The translations under genes and the position numbers were made by a program. Below the pieces are notes generated by a model. That model saw only the letters and a list, made by a program, of their open reading frames with translations, did no database searches and was not told where the DNA came from. Positions 14,169 through 16,553 of a stretch of 16,553 nt of DNA are shown here, piece after piece (within the stretch, counting starts at the first letter, position 1; each line of letters opens with the position of its first letter). The DNA lies in NCBI GenBank assembly GCA_040386355.1, contig JAZKFP010000182.1, forward strand, positions 1 to 16,553. The letters run 5' to 3'. Source of the DNA: JAZKFP01 sp040386355 (GTDB lineage Bacteria; Pseudomonadota; Gammaproteobacteria; Pseudomonadales; UBA6940).

Positions 14169-15188
14169 ATGCAGTTACCCTTTTCTTCTCCTTCGCATCG
14201 TCTTTGTACGGCTCCTATGATGGACTGGACAGACAGACATGCGCGTTATTTTTTTCGATTATTCTCGCCTAAATTGTGGGTTTATACCGAAATGGTAACT
14301 ACTGGAGCTCTACTATACGGGGGCAATCCCAATCGTTTTTTAAATTACTCGGTTGAAGAACATCCTATTGCACTACAACTAGGCGGTAATCAACCAGAAT
14401 TGTTAGCAGAATGCGCAAAGATGGCAGAAGCTTGGAATTATGACGAAGTGAATTTAAATCTTGGTTGCCCAAGTCCAAGAGTTAGTTCAGGTTCATTTGG
14501 CGCTTGCCTGATGCGAGAACGCACATTAGTAGCCGAGTGTGTTAAAACAATGAGTGAAGCGTGTGGATTACCAATTACCGTAAAGTGTCGACTTGGTATT
14601 GATTATGATGATGATTACGAGTTTCTTGCACAATTGGTAGAAGAAGTCGGTAAAGCAGGTTGTCATACTTGGATTATTCATGCACGTAAAGCTTGGCTTA
14701 CTGGACTTAATCCAAAACAAAACCGAGATATCCCACCTTTAGATTACGAACGTGTTTATCGTTTGAAACGTGATTTTCCTCAATACCAAATCATTGTAAA
14801 TGGTGGAATTCAAACACTTGAAGAGGGATTACGGCATATTGAACAGTGCGATGGAATTATGTTGGGAAGAGCTGCGTATCAAAACTCAAGCATATTGTTA
14901 GACGCTGATAATTTCTGTGAAGATAGATTTGAAACACGTCTTTCATCAAATGATTTTCTCAACGAAAGATATGCTATAGCCAAAACCTATGGTTCTTATT
15001 TAGAACAACAGTTAAAACTTGGGGTTGCTTTCCGTACTATTACTAGACCGGTGTTAAGTTTGTTTAATGGATGCTCAGGTGCTCGAGTTTTTAGAAGAAC
15101 ACTCAGTGATTTTTCAGGTACACCAACTCATGCACAGGCATTAGATTTGTGGCATCAAGCGTTAGCAAAAATGGTAAATCCAGATTAA
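14169..15188 (+). CDS. dusA: tRNA-dihydrouridine(20/20a) synthase
   Basis: FMN enzyme that reduces uridines in the tRNA D-loop with NADPH. 339 residues. DusA-type hallmarks: A-P-M-M-D-W-T-D-R-H (15-24), Y-T-E-M-V-T-T-G (39-46), H-P-I-A-L-Q-L-G-G (65-73), N-L-N-L-G-C100-P-S with catalytic Cys100, F-G-A-C-L-M (110-115), and I-I-H-A-R-K-A-W-L-T-G-L-N-P-K-Q-N-R, the DusA-specific H-A-R-K-A-W stretch. It continues to I-P-P-L-D-Y-E-R-V and the FMN-phosphate segment I-M-L-G-R-A-A-Y-Q. These separate it from DusB and DusC. A GAGAAG ribosome site precedes the ATG. Its stop overlaps the stop of the convergent STAS gene by 3 bases within ATTAAT. Confidence 0.95.
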   Translation: MQLPFSSPSHRLCTAPMMDWTDRHARYFFRLFSPKLWVYTEMVTTGALLYGGNPNRFLNYSVEEHPIALQLGGNQPELLAECAKMAEAWNYDEVNLNLGCPSPRVSSGSFGACLMRERTLVAECVKTMSEACGLPITVKCRLGIDYDDDYEFLAQLVEEVGKAGCHTWIIHARKAWLTGLNPKQNRDIPPLDYERVYRLKRDFPQYQIIVNGGIQTLEEGLRHIEQCDGIMLGRAAYQNSSILLDADNFCEDRFETRLSSNDFLNERYAIAKTYGSYLEQQLKLGVAFRTITRPVLSLFNGCSGARVFRRTLSDFSGTPTHAQALDLWHQALAKMVNPD

Positions 15189-15751
15189 TGAGGTTTATTA
15201 GGACTTTTTTGAGAAAAAAGAATTTCAGGAGCAGATGAGGAATTTGAGGATTCTGATTCCAATATTTTAATAAGATCTCGAAAAATTTCTGCGTTCTTTG
15301 GGCAAATACTAATTAAGGTTCGGTGCGCTTCTAAAATTAAATGTGGATCTAACACTGTTGATCCGCCAACGCACACTGGCCTTAACCCTTTTGGGTCCAA
15401 GAAGCGTGTCACTGGCGCTTCTACTAATTCAAACACTTGATCCAACCCCATTACTAAACACAATTGTGTAACATCCGGATGCGTTGAAATTAGTGTTGGG
15501 GGTTTCGAATGAATGCCACGCCAGACCATTGCGCCGCGAGCTAATGTACCAAGAGCCGTACTATCTAATAATGTGGCTGCCGTTACATCCACGATGAAAT
15601 TTTTTAAATGTGGTGTTGCGCAGATCCTTTCCAATAAACGATCGACCTGAGGACAGGTATTTGCCCGTACTTCACCCGTCATTTTTATTAAATAACAATC
15701 ATCTTGAGAATAATCTAGGAGTTGCATATCAGACATACCGAGCTCAGCCAT
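15185..15751 (-). CDS. STAS-domain anti-sigma factor antagonist
   Basis: 188 residues. An N-terminal STAS domain (about 10-105) matches SpoIIAA/HsbA-type antagonists: Y-L-I-K-M-T-G-E-V (20-28), N-F-I-V-D-V (51-56) and L-L-D-S64-T-A-L-G-T-L (61-70), where S64 (or T65) is the phosphorylatable residue that decides binding to an anti-sigma factor or other target. Residues about 110-160 form an additional mostly helical segment with three cysteines overall in the protein's second half region, and the last about 25 residues are Ser-rich and disordered. It lies 103 bp downstream of a PP2C phosphatase gene on the same strand, the natural enzyme to dephosphorylate S64. No kinase gene is visible here. 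The start is uncertain: M1, M6 and M9 all lack a strong ribosome site. Confidence 0.87.
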   Translation of the reverse strand: MAELGMSDMQLLDYSQDDCYLIKMTGEVRANTCPQVDRLLERICATPHLKNFIVDVTAATLLDSTALGTLARGAMVWRGIHSKPPTLISTHPDVTQLCLVMGLDQVFELVEAPVTRFLDPKGLRPVCVGGSTVLDPHLILEAHRTLISICPKNAEIFRDLIKILESESSNSSSAPEILFSQKSPNKPH

Positions 15752-15770
15752 GGTGAGGCGCTACTGGACT

Positions 15771-15808
15771 AAAAAACGAGAGAATAATTGTTACTTCTAA
15801 ACTCTCTC
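15771..15808 (-). terminator. possible attenuator/terminator between the PP2C and STAS genes
   Basis: On the minus strand GAGAGA (15808-15803) pairs with TCTCTC (15783-15778) across a 19-nt loop, and after one G a T6 run follows (15776-15771). The 6-bp stem is short and the loop long, so it would be weak and could allow read-through from the phosphatase gene into the STAS gene. Confidence 0.25.
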
Positions 15809-15854
15809 AAAGTTTTTAATTAATACCTTGATTTAAACAACCTGAATAAACGAA

Positions 15855-16553
15855 CTATTTACAACTTCGTATCATTAAAATCGCTAAATCGTCTGGCAGT
15901 GGTGCATCTTTGGGCAGATCTAATCGTTGCAACATGGCCGATGGGGAATGAGTTCCATTTATAAGCCATTGTTGAATCAATATTAATTTTTCATCAAGAC
16001 TGTTTCCTTTTACCACTTCCATTAATCCATCGGAAGCAATCATTAGAAGAAAATCGGACGGTAACTGTATCTCAATAACGTTAAAGTTGGCATCTGGAAA
16101 AACACCTAGCGGTAGACCGCGCCCTTCTAAAGGCATAACCGTACAGTTGGCATTCTCTTCTTTCATTAAGAGTGGTGGAGGATAATGCGCACCCAATGCA
16201 TAACGCAAGCTTTGTGATGAAGTATCTATGACTCCATATACCATCGCCAAATGTCGGCCCATGTTTAAAGCAATTAACTCTTGGCTTACACTCGCTAAAG
16301 TTGCGTCCGGTCGCAATAGTACATTGTCACTTCCATGATCAAAACGCCGGCGTAATCGATCCATATAATTTTTAATCATGAGTGTTACAAATGCAGAAGA
16401 ACATCCATGCCCTGCTACATCGGCTAAGTAAAAACCTACTCGATATTCATCGATTGCAAAATAATCAATAAAGTCACCGCTTAAATGCATGGAAGGTAAT
16501 ATTGAATAAGAAAATGCAAGACGCTGAATGCATTGATCGGTATCTGGAAATAA
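15855..16553 (-). CDS. SpoIIE/RsbU-type PP2C serine phosphatase (C-terminal part; 5' end beyond window)
   Basis: The frame is open from the right edge (no stop between 16553 and 15855), so the ATG at 16490 is internal and the true start lies outside; 232 residues are visible. They form a nearly complete SpoIIE-type phosphatase domain: S-I-L-P-S-M-H-L-S-G-D27-F-I-D30 (the 'P...GGD..D' entry with metal-binding Asp), L-A-D45-V-A-G-H-G (the D-x-x-G-H-G motif), A-S-D-G-L-M-E-V (metal Asp-Gly) and P-D-D-L-A-I-L (final Asp pair). The missing N-terminus probably carries a sensor such as a response-regulator receiver, as in HsbR or RsbU relatives, but this is inference. It is predicted to dephosphorylate the STAS protein encoded next. 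Confidence 0.9.
   Translation of the reverse strand, partial: LFPDTDQCIQRLAFSYSILPSMHLSGDFIDYFAIDEYRVGFYLADVAGHGCSSAFVTLMIKNYMDRLRRRFDHGSDNVLLRPDATLASVSQELIALNMGRHLAMVYGVIDTSSQSLRYALGAHYPPPLLMKEENANCTVMPLEGRGLPLGVFPDANFNVIEIQLPSDFLLMIASDGLMEVVKGNSLDEKLILIQQWLINGTHSPSAMLQRLDLPKDAPLPDDLAILMIRSCK

Noticed and set aside
1..16553. CRISPR arrays, tRNA or rRNA genes, transposases, toxin-antitoxin pairs with recognisable folds
   Set aside because: Reading both strands showed no direct-repeat arrays, no tRNA cloverleaf signatures and no recombinase motifs; the only repeat of note is the mre palindrome.

Overview
The window is a piece of an AT-rich gammaproteobacterial chromosome. The core genes (nadB, sdhE with a ygfX-like gene, xseA, mreBCD, dusA) are gammaproteobacterial in sequence and order, and the left edge matches the conserved neighbourhood rpoE/algU <- | -> nadB ... 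<- ygfX <- sdhE. An AT-rich gammaproteobacterium with an RsbU/HsbR-type PP2C phosphatase and STAS pair would fit a Legionellales-like lineage, but that placement is inference. I saw no rRNA, tRNA, CRISPR array, transposase or prophage gene.

Layout. 1-24: possible first codons of a divergent rpoE. 202-1872: nadB, with a likely terminator. 1995-4194, all minus strand: sdhE and a ygfX-like gene (overlapping), then two envelope or secreted proteins of unknown function sitting between ygfX and nadB. 4480-5886: xseA. 6078-7040: a phytanoyl-CoA-dioxygenase-type Fe(II)/2-oxoglutarate oxygenase behind a good sigma70-like promoter. 7208-7387: a 59-residue Ser/Thr/Pro-rich protein. 7413-10200, minus strand: the rod-shape operon mreB-mreC-mreD. 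Its mreC appears to start at an AUU codon, and a 180-bp symmetric palindrome separates mreC from mreD. 10338-14013: a redox/light-associated accessory block: nitroreductase, short CbiX/SirB-type chelatase, SDR, a DUF2256+DUF3253-type Zn protein, and a photolyase/cryptochrome FAD domain placed at the N-terminus of its protein. 14169-15188: dusA. 15185-16553, minus strand: a STAS anti-anti-sigma protein and a SpoIIE-type PP2C phosphatase cut by the window edge, forming a partner-switching module.

The three most unusual observations are the modular palindrome in the mre operon (three 16-bp complementary blocks at exactly mirrored 30-bp spacing, separated by 14-nt non-complementary spacers), the apparent AUU initiation codon of mreC, and the antenna-less FAD-first photolyase-like protein coupled to a small Zn/winged-helix protein and next to a convergent SDR gene.
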